Assembly (NCBI GenBank): GCA_964427955.1
Contig: CAYRWY010000009.1
Location: 1 to 44,489, forward strand
DNA from: JACRBK01 sp964427955
GTDB lineage: Bacteria; Chloroflexota; Anaerolineae; Aggregatilineales; Aggregatilineaceae
Direction: 5' to 3'
Length of the DNA: 44,489 bases
In this document: positions 35,129 to 43,675 of the stretch, piece by piece
Layout: each line of letters starts with the position of its first letter
Numbering within the stretch: position 1 is the stretch's first letter
Translations under genes and position numbers: made by a program
Notes under the pieces: generated by a model
What the model saw: the letters and a program-made list of their open reading frames with translations, nothing else
What the model was told of the DNA's origin: nothing
The model's database searches: none

Positions 35129-36183
35129 CTAGACCGCCACTAACTTTTCCAGTAAGCTCCGATCTGACGGGAGCAGCGACATAAGCTGAATTTCGCGTGC
35201 ATAGAGGTCCAGGTAGGTGGCCAGCAGGCGCGTGACCAGCCGGAACATCTCGAAATCCAGCTCTTGCGTTGGGATTTCCAGCATGACCAGGACCTGGTGA
35301 GCCTCGTTCATGCCGATCTTGGCGAGATACCAGGCGTCGTTGATTTGCAGCAGATATTCCAGAAACGCCCGTTGGACGGCGAGATGCTCCTCGGTGGGGT
35401 AGGCGGGTGCTTCCAACACCGAGGGGATGTGAAAATACGACCATGATTTGGTGACGGTCAGGTATACCTCGAACATACGCTGGCCCTTGTAGCCGAGCGG
35501 CCAGGTGATCCCCTTGGGCTTGCTGCGAGCGCCCCAGCCATGCGGCTCGACCGCGCGCAGATAATACGCGATGACCTCGTGCGGAATGCCGGGCGGCGCC
35601 TCGAAATAGAGGTCTTTCGAAGTCCGGTCCACGTCGCCCCCGTTCTGCCGTCCGAGATTGGCGCCGTACTGCGCCAGCGTGCGGGNNNNNNNNNNNNNNN
35701 NNNNNNNNNNNNNNNNNNNNNNNNNNNNNNNNNNNNNNNNNNNNNNNNNNNNNNNNNNNNNNNNNNNNNNNNNNNNNNNNNNNNNACGTCGCCCCCGTTC
35801 TGCCGTCCGAGATTGGCGCCGTACTGCGCCAGCGTGCGGGTGAGCGCGTCCAGGGCGTAGTCGATCCGGTGGATGCTGCCGCTGTTGGGGAGTTCCACCT
35901 GGAGCGTCAGCGCACCGGTGTGATCCCGGCAGAACTTGCTCATGAACAGGGCTTCGTTGTGCCGGAGCAGATCGCGATACAGGCGCACCCACTGGCCGTC
36001 GTCCCAGCCGGTGGTGTCGAGCCGGTGATTCAACGGCGCTTGCAGGCAGATCCACGAGGGCGTGAAGCTGAGAAAAAACTCCGCCTCGCCCTCCGTCTGC
36101 CGGAGGTGCCAGCCGCCGTTGACGCGCGCGGACCGCCAACCTTTGCGCTCGATGTAGCTGACGATGATGTCGGATTCGTTCAT
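35129..36183 (-). CDS. tandem YbjN/T3SS-chaperone-like protein (assembly gap inside)
   Basis: The gene starts four bases after the E2 stop. A 100-N gap at 35686-35785 interrupts it; removing the Ns and one 55-bp duplicate leaves an intact 299-residue frame. Two related halves are visible: 1-130 (SFTPSWICLQAPL…, LRHNEALFMSKF, VELPNS) and about 135-290 (TKSWSYFHIPSVL, LQINDAWYLAKIGM, LEIPTQ). Each has the strand-strand-helix pattern of YbjN or type III secretion chaperone-like domains. Such folds bind partner proteins, so it may be a substrate adaptor or chaperone of the conjugation machinery. The function is inferred only from fold and position between the E2 and Ubl genes. Confidence 0.7.
35631..35840. 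repeat. second 100-N scaffold gap flanked by an exact 55-bp duplication (assembly artefact)
   Basis: Bases 35631-35685 equal 35786-35840 over 55 bases with 100 Ns between. It has the same structure as the gap at 14104-14313. Deleting 155 bases restores the YbjN-like frame. Confidence 0.95.
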
Positions 36184-36187
36184 CGGA

Positions 36188-36877
36188 TCACTCGCTCACG
36201 ATTTCGACCAACTGCTCCGGATCGTCCGCATCGGGATGATCGCCGATCACTTCGACCACGCTGCCGCCGTCCGGCGAGGGCGCGCCGACTCTCACCCGGC
36301 TGTCCAGCAGATCGCGATCATCGACCGGGAAGCGGTGGGCGTTCTGGCGGGCCCATTCGGCAGCCTCGCCGTTCAGCGGGTCCTTGACGTTGTAGCTCTG
36401 GTACTGCACCAGGCGGCCCACTTCCTGCACAATCAGGTCGAGCGTCCAGCCGACGGCGAAGGGCCGTCCTTCCAGGCAGATGTACGGCTGTTTCAGGTTC
36501 GGGTGCCAGATCGGCGTCAGCCAGACGAAGGTCGGCGGCTTGCTCGGATAGTCCGCCCCAAACACGACTTCCATCAGGTGGTACGGGGCCGGGACGATGC
36601 TGCCGTCCTTCTGCCGCCACAGGCCCCGGCAGTTGAACTTGATCAGATACTTCTCCGGCGGCAGATCGGGCGACCGGTCCGCGAATTCCGGCGGCGTCAA
36701 GAAGCCGGGAAACCCGCCGGTGATCACGTCGAACGACATTTGCGTCCGCAGAAATTCCGGCGCTTCTTCGGCAGACAGGTCGGCCACCCAGAATTCGACC
36801 AGCGAATAGGGCGTGAGCAGCGCCTGCATCAGCTCGAATTCGTCGCGCAAGCGTCCTAACCGGATGCTGTCTTGCAT
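36188..36877 (-). CDS. E2 ubiquitin-conjugating-like enzyme
   Basis: The ATG at 36877 has GGAGG five bases upstream and lies nine bases after the E1 stop; the product has 229 residues. The UBC fold is close to the eukaryotic pattern: YPSKPPTFVWLTPIWHPN (110-127) with the HPN motif at 125-127, the catalytic Cys134 in YICLEG, and the following LNGEAAEWARQN helix (168-179). The Asn of HPN would stabilise the oxyanion during isopeptide formation, so ligation to lysine is plausible. An N-terminal helical part (1-60) and an acidic C-terminal tail (about 185-229) flank the domain. It should take the Ubl from the E1 and work with the FHA-RING protein. Confidence 0.92.
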   Translation of the reverse strand: MQDSIRLGRLRDEFELMQALLTPYSLVEFWVADLSAEEAPEFLRTQMSFDVITGGFPGFLTPPEFADRSPDLPPEKYLIKFNCRGLWRQKDGSIVPAPYHLMEVVFGADYPSKPPTFVWLTPIWHPNLKQPYICLEGRPFAVGWTLDLIVQEVGRLVQYQSYNVKDPLNGEAAEWARQNAHRFPVDDRDLLDSRVRVGAPSPDGGSVVEVIGDHPDADDPEQLVEIVSE

Positions 36878-36885
36878 ACGTCCTC

Positions 36886-38052
36886 CTACGCCCAACCGGC
36901 TTGATCGCCGGTCAATTCCAGCCAGACCTGCTGCCGCCCCGCGTGCACTTCCAAGATGTCGAAGGCCGGGATGCCCAACTGCGCCAGCGGGAGATCGCGC
37001 GTCTGGTCGTTGGCGGGGAGGGTGCTCTTGACATCGTAGACCCGCGCCACCTGGCATTCCGGGCACAGAATATCGTTCGGAACCACCTCGCGCAGCGGGC
37101 GATAGACTTCTTCCATGCGGTCGCACTGCGGGCAGAAGAGGTAGGTCACGATTTGATCGGGCAGCAGCAGCACCGGCTTGTCGCCCAGGTGCTCCTGCGC
37201 CGCCTCGATGATCTGTCCCACCGTACTCCGCGCGGCGCTGAGGGGCAGGCTGATCACCCGCCCGACCGGATCGTGCGCCGGGCAGTCCTGGCGGCGCGGA
37301 TAGTCTACGTGAGTGAGTCGCAGCGTCTCGGCGCTGTAATACACACCCTGGCTGTTCTCCCACCGCTGGCCGTGCAGCAGTTTGACAGCCTCCTGCACCT
37401 GCATCGCCCCGATGATCGAAGCCGACATGGGCGTAGTGATGGCCACCCCTTCCATGGTCGTCGCGGGCGGACAGGCGTAGCGCTGGTTCGCCAGCGCGTA
37501 ATCCTGCTTGGTCATCAGGCATTCGTAACACGCGCCGTCGGGCGGGACGAACACGCGCACCGAGCCGTCGGCGATTTGCAGTGCGCCGTCGATCCAGGAG
37601 CGTCCCACGCGCCAGCACGCCCGGTTGAGCGCCATCCGCGCCAGCCGGTTGTCCAGGCAGCCGAGCGCCAGGTCGATCTGGCGGAAGACGCCCAGTCCGA
37701 TCTCGTACACGACGTCAGCCTGCATGGGAATGATCGTGACGTCTGGGTTGATCTGCCGGACCCGCTCGGCGGCGACTTCGGCTTTGCTCCGCCCGGCGTC
37801 CTCCTGCCGGAACAGCACCGAGCGCGTCAGATTCGAGATCTCGATGGTGTCGAAATCCACGACGATGAGGTGCCCCGCGCCCAACAGCGCCAGATTCTTG
37901 AGCACCTCGTTGCCTAACGCCCCCGCGCCCACCACCATGATGCGCGCCTGGGCGAGCGTTTCCTGCCGGTAGCCCTCCATCAGGCGCAGCCGGGCATACC
38001 GGTCCTCGTCGGGATCGCTGATCGTGATCAGGGACTCGTCGTCAGGGGTCAT
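36886..38052 (-). CDS. E1-like (ThiF/MoeB fold) Ubl-activating enzyme with zinc ribbon
   Basis: A 388-residue adenylating enzyme. The Rossmann core shows GAGALG (42-47), the acidic turn VVDFDTIEISNLTR with Asp66, Asn74 and Arg77, Lys90, and the Mg-binding Asp134 in GCLDN. A structural zinc site is likely from Cys175/Cys178 and Cys257/His260. Cys194, in ACPPATTMEG ahead of the ITTP helix, is a candidate thioester Cys. A separate zinc ribbon follows, with Cys307/Cys310 and Cys330/Cys333, and then a C-terminal tail that could dock the E2. It activates the Ubl C-terminus with ATP and passes it to the E2 encoded nine bases downstream. Confidence 0.92.
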   Translation of the reverse strand: MTPDDESLITISDPDEDRYARLRLMEGYRQETLAQARIMVVGAGALGNEVLKNLALLGAGHLIVVDFDTIEISNLTRSVLFRQEDAGRSKAEVAAERVRQINPDVTIIPMQADVVYEIGLGVFRQIDLALGCLDNRLARMALNRACWRVGRSWIDGALQIADGSVRVFVPPDGACYECLMTKQDYALANQRYACPPATTMEGVAITTPMSASIIGAMQVQEAVKLLHGQRWENSQGVYYSAETLRLTHVDYPRRQDCPAHDPVGRVISLPLSAARSTVGQIIEAAQEHLGDKPVLLLPDQIVTYLFCPQCDRMEEVYRPLREVVPNDILCPECQVARVYDVKSTLPANDQTRDLPLAQLGIPAFDILEVHAGRQQVWLELTGDQAGWA

Positions 38053-38063
38053 GGTCCTTGGTC

Positions 38064-38837
38064 CTACGCAGACTCGTGCGCCCGAAAGGCGCGGTCGATC
38101 AGGTCGGCAATGTCATACTGGCACACCGGGCAGGTGGGCAGCGTGACAAAACATTCGAGGTGAAACGGCGTCTGGCACGCGGGACAGAAGACGGCATTCT
38201 GGCCCTTTTGGAACGGGACCTGGTCCCGGGCCTGGTTCGCCTGGCAGAACTGCCCGTTTTGCAGCACCTTGCCATTGTCGATCCGCTCGATCAGCTTCGA
38301 GTCCTGGTCCAGGTGGCGCTCGATCTGCATCCACGCGGGCAGCGTGCTCATAATGACCTCGCGGTTGGGGTAGCCGCAGCCCGCCGCGCAGCGTTCGATC
38401 AGGAACCAGGCGTCACGCTCGTGCACCGCGCCGCAGCCGGGGCAGGCGATCACCTCGTCGCCAACGTTGAGCGCCCGGCGCGATACCGGGCATTTTTTCC
38501 CGTCTGCCGGATCGCCGGGTTTCAGCCGCGCGATCTGGATTTCCCACACCGTCAGCTCGCACCGCCCGATCCGCAGCCGGTCGCCCTGGCGGAGGGTACG
38601 GATCTTCACGACCGGGTGCTGATTGACCCAGGTCTGGTTCCCGCTCAGGTCTACGACCAGCAGCAGGCGATTTATCAGCGAACGGGCGATCACGGCGTGG
38701 CGCGGTGTGACGTCTGGAGCCGGGGGGAGGGCCAGGCTGCTCCACGCCTCGTCCATGCCCAGCCGGATTTCTTCCCGCTCGGCAAACTGCACGCTGCGAT
38801 CCTGTCCCTGTTCGTCTACGAACGTCAGCACCGGCAT
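38064..38837 (-). CDS. FHA protein with two RING-like zinc modules, predicted E3
   Basis: The ATG at 38837 is preferred over a GTG three codons earlier because AAGGTGG sits just before it; the product has 257 residues. Residues 1-102 are an FHA domain (TPRHAVI with Arg46-His47, and Asn72 in the following loop), which reads phosphothreonine. Zinc module 1 covers about 116-155 (Cys116, Cys132/Cys135, His139, Cys150, Cys154); module 2 covers about 198-240 (Cys198, Cys218/Cys221, His226, Cys229, Cys236/Cys239). Both follow binuclear treble-clef/RING spacing. With E1 and E2 directly downstream it is the likely ligase, possibly recruiting phosphorylated targets. It starts 11 bases after the PafA-fusion stop. 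Confidence 0.82.
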   Translation of the reverse strand: MPVLTFVDEQGQDRSVQFAEREEIRLGMDEAWSSLALPPAPDVTPRHAVIARSLINRLLLVVDLSGNQTWVNQHPVVKIRTLRQGDRLRIGRCELTVWEIQIARLKPGDPADGKKCPVSRRALNVGDEVIACPGCGAVHERDAWFLIERCAAGCGYPNREVIMSTLPAWMQIERHLDQDSKLIERIDNGKVLQNGQFCQANQARDQVPFQKGQNAVFCPACQTPFHLECFVTLPTCPVCQYDIADLIDRAFRAHESA

Positions 38838-38848
38838 GACCACCACCT

Positions 38849-41527
38849 TTACCGAGAATCGACCAACCAGTCGGGCAGATCAGAATCGGAGGAATCCTCG
38901 GCCAGAAGCTCTACCGCCCGGCTGCGCGCATCGTCCAGCGGGCTGCCCGAAACCGTCGAACTGATTTCCACGACTCCTGCCGGGGTAGGATCGGGCCGGT
39001 AGAACCGTTCCAGCGCGGCTTGTGCTTCCCACCGCACGACCGGGCTGTCGTCTTGCAGATACCGGATCAAGTCGTCGGTGCTGCCGAGACGGCCCAACAC
39101 CTGGACGGCGGCGCGCCGCACGTCGGGAGCAGGGTCTTGATCGACCAACCGGCGCAGCCAGGTCTCGGCGTAGGATGGCTGTCCCGTGTCGAGATGCCAT
39201 CCCAGCGCCCGTACCGCCTGCGCCCGGATGTCCGGCGAGGGATGGCGCAGGGCGTTGTCCAGCCAGTGCTGAGTGCGCTCCGGCATGGCAGGCAGTTCGG
39301 CGGTATCGGGCGGGTCCAGGATGACCTGGACCGGCTCGACCAGCGCCAGCCCGGTGACGGCGTCGCGGGGGGCATTCTCCGCCTGCGCCAGCAGCCGGAG
39401 CAGCGTTTTCGCCAGGAACACCCCGTCGATGGCGTCTGCGGTCTGCGTATGCAGCGCCGTGTTGAGCGCGTCCAGCCCGGTCTCTTCTTCCAGCCCAAGC
39501 TGCGCCACGGCCCAAACATAGCGGACGGTGCTGGCCGTGAGACCGAACTCGGCGCGATGGGCGGGCAGGGCCAGGGCCTCGCCGAACAGGCGGCGTGCCC
39601 GCGCTGCCTCGCCGCGCGACCACTCGATGGCGCCCAGTCCCACGCTGGACACCAGCCGCTCGCTCGACGTGTTCAACGATTTTTGGAAATAGGTGGCGGC
39701 GCTGTCGATTTCGCCGCGCATCAGGTGCACCATGCCGATTCCGCGATAGGCCAGGGGGCGCGACGTCGTATCGCTCTGCGCCGCCTTGCGATACCACTGG
39801 AGAGCTTTGGAGTAGTCCCCCAGGTGGCGGTAGGCGTAGGCCAGACTTGAATAGTCGTGGTGATCTCCGTCCCGGCGCTGCTCTGCCAGTGCGTTGTACT
39901 TCTCTAACCACTCCACCGCCTCGGAGTATCTCCCCATCAGGCTGAAGTTGCGGGCCAGCTCGTGAATATACGTGCCGTCGTCGGGCGCGTGCTCGACCGC
40001 CGTTTGCAGCGCCTGGGCCGCGCGCTGGTACAGCCCGCAGCGCTGGTAGTAGCGCCCCAGTTGGTAGTGGAGCACGGGGCGGTCAGGGTCTTCCGCGATG
40101 TCTTTCTCCAACTTGTACCAGGGACGATCCCACGCGGCCAGGGCGGGGTGATCGAACTCCAGCGGATCGGCCAGGTTGAGCGGTGCGTCTCCGAGGGTGA
40201 TCTCCGTCCACCGCTCAGTGTGGATGTGCAGCCCACTCTCACGGCTGAGCCGGACCGCCTCGCCCCGGATGCGCGCTCGGGTATACGGCGGGGGATTATC
40301 CTCCGCTTCGGCGATTTCCTGCCGGGTGAGCAGGGTATCCGCCGGGTAGACCCGGTGGTACAACCCTTCGGCGCTCAGTTCGTGATAGCGCAGGTCGAAG
40401 GCCTGCAAATCGGTCAGGATTTGCGGGTCGGTGGGCGGCGCTTGCAGCGAACAGCCCCGCTGCTGCATGAAGGCGTCGAGCAGGTGCTTTTTGATGGCCC
40501 AGTCGGCCCGGTCGCGCAGCAGCATGGGATCGCGCCCAAAATCTTCGAGCGCCTGCCCCCACGCTTCCATCAGGGCCTCGTCTTCGGGCGAAGCCCCGAA
40601 CACGTTCAAATAGGCATCGGCCAGATCGTAGTAGCGCCATTGGATGTCCAGCGCGCTGGCCTGGCCGCCACTTTGCAGCGGCACGGTCACGTGTCCCGAC
40701 AGATCGTGGCTGATGGTTCTGAGGGCGCTCACCGGGTCGGCCAGGGCGGGCACCTCGTCGATGAACACGTCTTCGATCAGCCGGAGCAGCAGCCCGGTGC
40801 TGCCCATCTTGATCCACGTCGCCCAGCCCGACAGGTTGGCATCGCCCAGGATGAGGTGCAGCCGCCGGGCATTGCCCGCGGCGAAGGGTTCGCCCTCGCG
40901 GCCCAGGTTGAAAATAGGACGCGAGCGGGTGGTGTCGCGCGAGACGACCGTCTGGATGAACGCGGCACGCTGCGACAGCTCGTAGCGCACCCGCTGAGCG
41001 CTCAACGCCCGCTCGATGATGATCCGGCCCGCTCCGGTCAGGATTTGCCGGGAGACCAGGAAGGGGATCAGGCTGTGCGCCACGTAGCGCAAGAAATCAC
41101 CTTCCAGCAGCAGATCCGCGTTGTGCTGCATCTGGTAATTTTCGTGGCAGCCATAGGTGTTCCCAAACGAGTCGGCGTTGTTCTTGGCGACGATCAGGCG
41201 TCCCTCGAATCCCTCTCGAATGAGCCTCTTTTCCGCGACGGGGACCAGGGTGTGCATCAGCAGGTGGTCGGCGGCTTTGTCGTACACCGCTGCTTCGCGC
41301 CCGCTGCGGCATTCGGGCAGCGACCATTCGGCGTGGCCGACATCGTGCGCCAACCGCGATCCGTTCACCAGGAAGGCACTCGACGGCGTGCCGTGACTGT
41401 CGCTGACCGCGTCCATCAGCACATCCACCATCGTTCCGGGACCCGGACGGTGATCCTCGTCTTGTTCTCCGTAGAACGTGATGGCGTATTCAGTTTCCAG
41501 GCTGTGGATGCGGTCGCGGAGGGCCAT
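38849..41527 (-). CDS. pafA: PafA-type Pup ligase fused to TPR and HEAT repeats
   Basis: The ATG at 41527 lies 13 bases after the Pup stop; the product is 892 residues, nearly twice the usual PafA length of about 450-480. Residues 1-470 are a carboxylate-amine ligase of the glutamine-synthetase fold: HSLETEYAI with Glu11 and Glu13, the catalytic-type Asp62 in HDVGHAEWS, and KNNADSFGNTYGCHENY at 115-131. The Dop-specific loop is absent, so it is a ligase and not a deamidase/depupylase. About five TPRs follow (about 485-660), then HEAT-like repeats (about 755-845, PDIRAQAVRALGW and PDVRRAAVQVLGRLG) and an acidic tail. The repeats probably select substrates or scaffold the complex. Confidence 0.88.
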   Translation of the reverse strand: MALRDRIHSLETEYAITFYGEQDEDHRPGPGTMVDVLMDAVSDSHGTPSSAFLVNGSRLAHDVGHAEWSLPECRSGREAAVYDKAADHLLMHTLVPVAEKRLIREGFEGRLIVAKNNADSFGNTYGCHENYQMQHNADLLLEGDFLRYVAHSLIPFLVSRQILTGAGRIIIERALSAQRVRYELSQRAAFIQTVVSRDTTRSRPIFNLGREGEPFAAGNARRLHLILGDANLSGWATWIKMGSTGLLLRLIEDVFIDEVPALADPVSALRTISHDLSGHVTVPLQSGGQASALDIQWRYYDLADAYLNVFGASPEDEALMEAWGQALEDFGRDPMLLRDRADWAIKKHLLDAFMQQRGCSLQAPPTDPQILTDLQAFDLRYHELSAEGLYHRVYPADTLLTRQEIAEAEDNPPPYTRARIRGEAVRLSRESGLHIHTERWTEITLGDAPLNLADPLEFDHPALAAWDRPWYKLEKDIAEDPDRPVLHYQLGRYYQRCGLYQRAAQALQTAVEHAPDDGTYIHELARNFSLMGRYSEAVEWLEKYNALAEQRRDGDHHDYSSLAYAYRHLGDYSKALQWYRKAAQSDTTSRPLAYRGIGMVHLMRGEIDSAATYFQKSLNTSSERLVSSVGLGAIEWSRGEAARARRLFGEALALPAHRAEFGLTASTVRYVWAVAQLGLEEETGLDALNTALHTQTADAIDGVFLAKTLLRLLAQAENAPRDAVTGLALVEPVQVILDPPDTAELPAMPERTQHWLDNALRHPSPDIRAQAVRALGWHLDTGQPSYAETWLRRLVDQDPAPDVRRAAVQVLGRLGSTDDLIRYLQDDSPVVRWEAQAALERFYRPDPTPAGVVEISSTVSGSPLDDARSRAVELLAEDSSDSDLPDWLVDSR

Positions 41528-41540
41528 GCCGGGTTCTCGC

Positions 41541-41810
41541 TTACTGCCCGCTCTGCTGGCGGAAGTTCCGCACCAGTTCCTCGCTGGAGAGCGTGTACGA
41601 GTCTTGCGGTTGATCGCTGCCCAGCACGACACTGGCCTGGGCGGTCGAGGGGGCTACCATGTCTTGAATGATGGCGTCAATGGCTCCTAGGTTTCCCTGG
41701 GCTTCCTGGTAGGCCTGGCCGTTGTTTGGGGCGGACTCCTGGTCCTGGCCGTTCATCCGGCGGCTGCGGCGGGTGCGTTCTACTTTGACTTGCTGCCTAT
41801 CGTCTGCCAT
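41541..41810 (-). CDS. pup: Pup, prokaryotic ubiquitin-like protein
   Basis: An 89-residue polar, largely disordered protein with almost no hydrophobic core, located between dop and pafA. A helix-prone LGAIDAIIQDMV (about 41-52) corresponds to the Pup helix that engages Mpa, and the C-terminus SEELVRNFRQQSGQ matches the family end, with SGQ in place of GGQ. The terminal Gln means Dop must deamidate it to Glu before PafA can use it. It is longer than actinobacterial Pup (60-70 residues) because about 20 residues separate helix and tail. A ribosome binding site (AGAGGAAG) directly precedes the ATG. Confidence 0.85.
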   Translation of the reverse strand: MADDRQQVKVERTRRSRRMNGQDQESAPNNGQAYQEAQGNLGAIDAIIQDMVAPSTAQASVVLGSDQPQDSYTLSSEELVRNFRQQSGQ

Positions 41811-41867
41811 CTTCCTCTACCTCTGCTTGACTATGAGTACTCAGGAACTCTGACAAACCTAGTCCAG

Positions 41868-41908
41868 ACCATACGGTACAGTGTAGCATAATTCAAGGGC
41901 TTTGTAAG
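41868..41908 (-). promoter_or_regulatory. candidate promoter of the pup–pafA–ubiquitin-like operon
   Basis: Two overlapping matches on the minus strand: TTGAAT (41896-41891) with TATGGT (41873-41868), and CTTACA (41908-41903) with TACACT (41885-41880), each with a 17-base spacer. They lie in the 141-base gap between dop and pup, the only sizeable gap in this part of the cluster. Confidence 0.4.
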
Positions 41909-41951
41909 GTCCCCGAAGGCTCAGAAGGGACTATGAAAAGTTTGAAACTGG

Positions 41952-43622
41952 TTAAGGTGTGCGCCAGAAATACGCGAACATTTGCTCTGGAGTGCGAAAC
42001 GTATCCCAAACGGGAGCCAAATCGTGTTCCGAGCCGATCAGCGGGTTAGGAAACTCTAACCGGTAGGCCAGATCGGATTTCTTGTCCGGATGTTTGAGCT
42101 GGACGTAGCTCCAATCCGCGCCCGTGATATGCCGCGCAAACCGCTCGACGAGTTTGCCGCGCAGCCAGGCGCGGGTATCCGGCGGCGGCGCGCCGATCAG
42201 CGCGTCGATCTCGCCGTCGCTGATCAGCCGTTCCACCAGGCTGCTATTTTGCAGGCGGTAGAACAATCCCGCCTGGGGCCGAATGTCGTGATATTCCAGG
42301 TCGAGCCGCCGCAGGGTGAAATAGATCTCGCGCTGCCGGGCATAATCGCCCCACTCCAGCCCGGCGCGACGAGCGAAGGACTCGGCAGTGCTCAGATCCC
42401 CGGTGGTCAGCACGTGATCGATGATTCCCTGCCACTGCTCGGCGGTCTGCCAGCTCGTCGCCTGGCCTGCCAGGTAACGTTCCAGCACGGTCTTTTTGAT
42501 CGCCCAGTCGAGCTGCCGCCCCAGGCGATCCACCTGACCGGTTTTGAGGGTGTCGATCACCTCCGCCCAGCGATCCCAGACCTCCCACTGCTCGTCGGTG
42601 CCGTCGTGTTCGTCGAGATAGTCCTCCGCCCACTCCAGGTAACACTCCTGGATCTCGACGGCGGTAAGCTGCCGCCCATCCTCCAGCCGCAGCGGCTGCC
42701 GGAAGGTGAGATCGCGCGACACCTGCCGGAAGGCGTCCAGCGGGTGGGTGAGCGTCAGGTCCGTCTTGAGAAAGCCATCTTCCAACATGAGCAGTACCAA
42801 CTGCGTCGTGCCGACCTTCAGATAGGTCGAGATTTCGGCGAGATTTGCGTCGCCCAGAATGACGTGCAGGCGGCGAAACGTGTGTTGGTCGGCGTGCGAC
42901 TCGTCCCGCAGGTTGAATAAAGGTCGCTGGTAAGTGGTCTGGAGTCCGGTCAGCGTCTCGAAAAAATCCGCCCGCTGCGCCAGTTGGAACAACGCGGGCG
43001 AGGAATGGTTCTCGTAGCCCACTTTTCCCGCGCCGCACATCACGCTGCGGGTTACCAGGAAGGGCAGCAGGTAGCGGTGGACGAGGTGCGAACGCCGCCG
43101 CAGCAGGTCCTCGAACAGATCCATGCTGAGCAGGTAATTTTCGTGGCAGCCGTAGCTGTTCCCCTTGGCGTCGGAGTTGTTTTTGTAGATCAGCACCTGC
43201 TGACCTTCCGGCAGCAGTTTGTTCTCGTTCACTGCCGCGCAGCAGCGGGCCACGATCCGTTCGCCTGCTTTGTCGGCGGCGACGACACCGCGCGGCGACA
43301 GCGTCTCCGGCGTGCAGTATTCCGGGTGGGCGTGATCGATATAAAACCGCGCGCCGTTGGACAGCATCAGGCTGCCCAGTCCATACAGGAGGTGCTGCGC
43401 GGTCGCCGCTTTGCCGTTCGCTTTCGTCTTTTCCTCTTCGAAATCGTCCTCGACGTCGCCGGTCTGGACGTTGTAGTACACGCCCGTCGGCACGGCGGGA
43501 CCGCCGGTGGACTGGTAGGCATTCAGAACCAGTTGTGATGTGAGGAATGGGCTGAACGTCTCCGCGCCCCACACCATGATTCCGTATTCGGTTTCGATCC
43601 CTACCACTTTGGGAATGCTCAT
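41952..43622 (-). CDS. dop: Dop, Pup deamidase/depupylase
   Basis: The ATG at 43622 has AAGGTGG five bases before it; the product is 556 residues. It has the Dop/PafA glutamine-synthetase fold: VVGIETEYGI at 6-15, Asp96 in YIDHAHPEY, KNNSDAKGNSYGCHENY, and RRLHVILGDANLAE. An insertion of about 40 residues before the LSNGARFYIDH strand (about 40-78) corresponds to the Dop-loop that separates Dop from PafA. A further helical insertion near 395-420 makes it slightly longer than mycobacterial Dop. It converts Pup-Gln to Pup-Glu and removes Pup from targets. It follows the Mpa-like gene by 53 bases. Confidence 0.92.
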   Translation of the reverse strand: MSIPKVVGIETEYGIMVWGAETFSPFLTSQLVLNAYQSTGGPAVPTGVYYNVQTGDVEDDFEEEKTKANGKAATAQHLLYGLGSLMLSNGARFYIDHAHPEYCTPETLSPRGVVAADKAGERIVARCCAAVNENKLLPEGQQVLIYKNNSDAKGNSYGCHENYLLSMDLFEDLLRRRSHLVHRYLLPFLVTRSVMCGAGKVGYENHSSPALFQLAQRADFFETLTGLQTTYQRPLFNLRDESHADQHTFRRLHVILGDANLAEISTYLKVGTTQLVLLMLEDGFLKTDLTLTHPLDAFRQVSRDLTFRQPLRLEDGRQLTAVEIQECYLEWAEDYLDEHDGTDEQWEVWDRWAEVIDTLKTGQVDRLGRQLDWAIKKTVLERYLAGQATSWQTAEQWQGIIDHVLTTGDLSTAESFARRAGLEWGDYARQREIYFTLRRLDLEYHDIRPQAGLFYRLQNSSLVERLISDGEIDALIGAPPPDTRAWLRGKLVERFARHITGADWSYVQLKHPDKKSDLAYRLEFPNPLIGSEHDLAPVWDTFRTPEQMFAYFWRTP

Positions 43623-43675
43623 CGTGTCCACCTTCACACTGACTCTATGCGGCCTGCGCGTGAGATGTGAAAAAC

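Noticed and set aside
36878..37618. N-terminal extension of the E2 gene
   Set aside because: It runs inside the E1 gene in another frame; the ATG at 36877 has a strong ribosome binding site directly after the E1 stop.
32344..38052. Identification as a standard Bil-type anti-phage ubiquitin-like operon
   Set aside because: E1, E2, Ubl and JAMM are shared, but this locus also has the FHA-RING protein, YbjN-like, CHAT and propeller genes plus linkage to pup/dop/pafA, and the Ubl is YukD-like. A defence role is possible but not shown.
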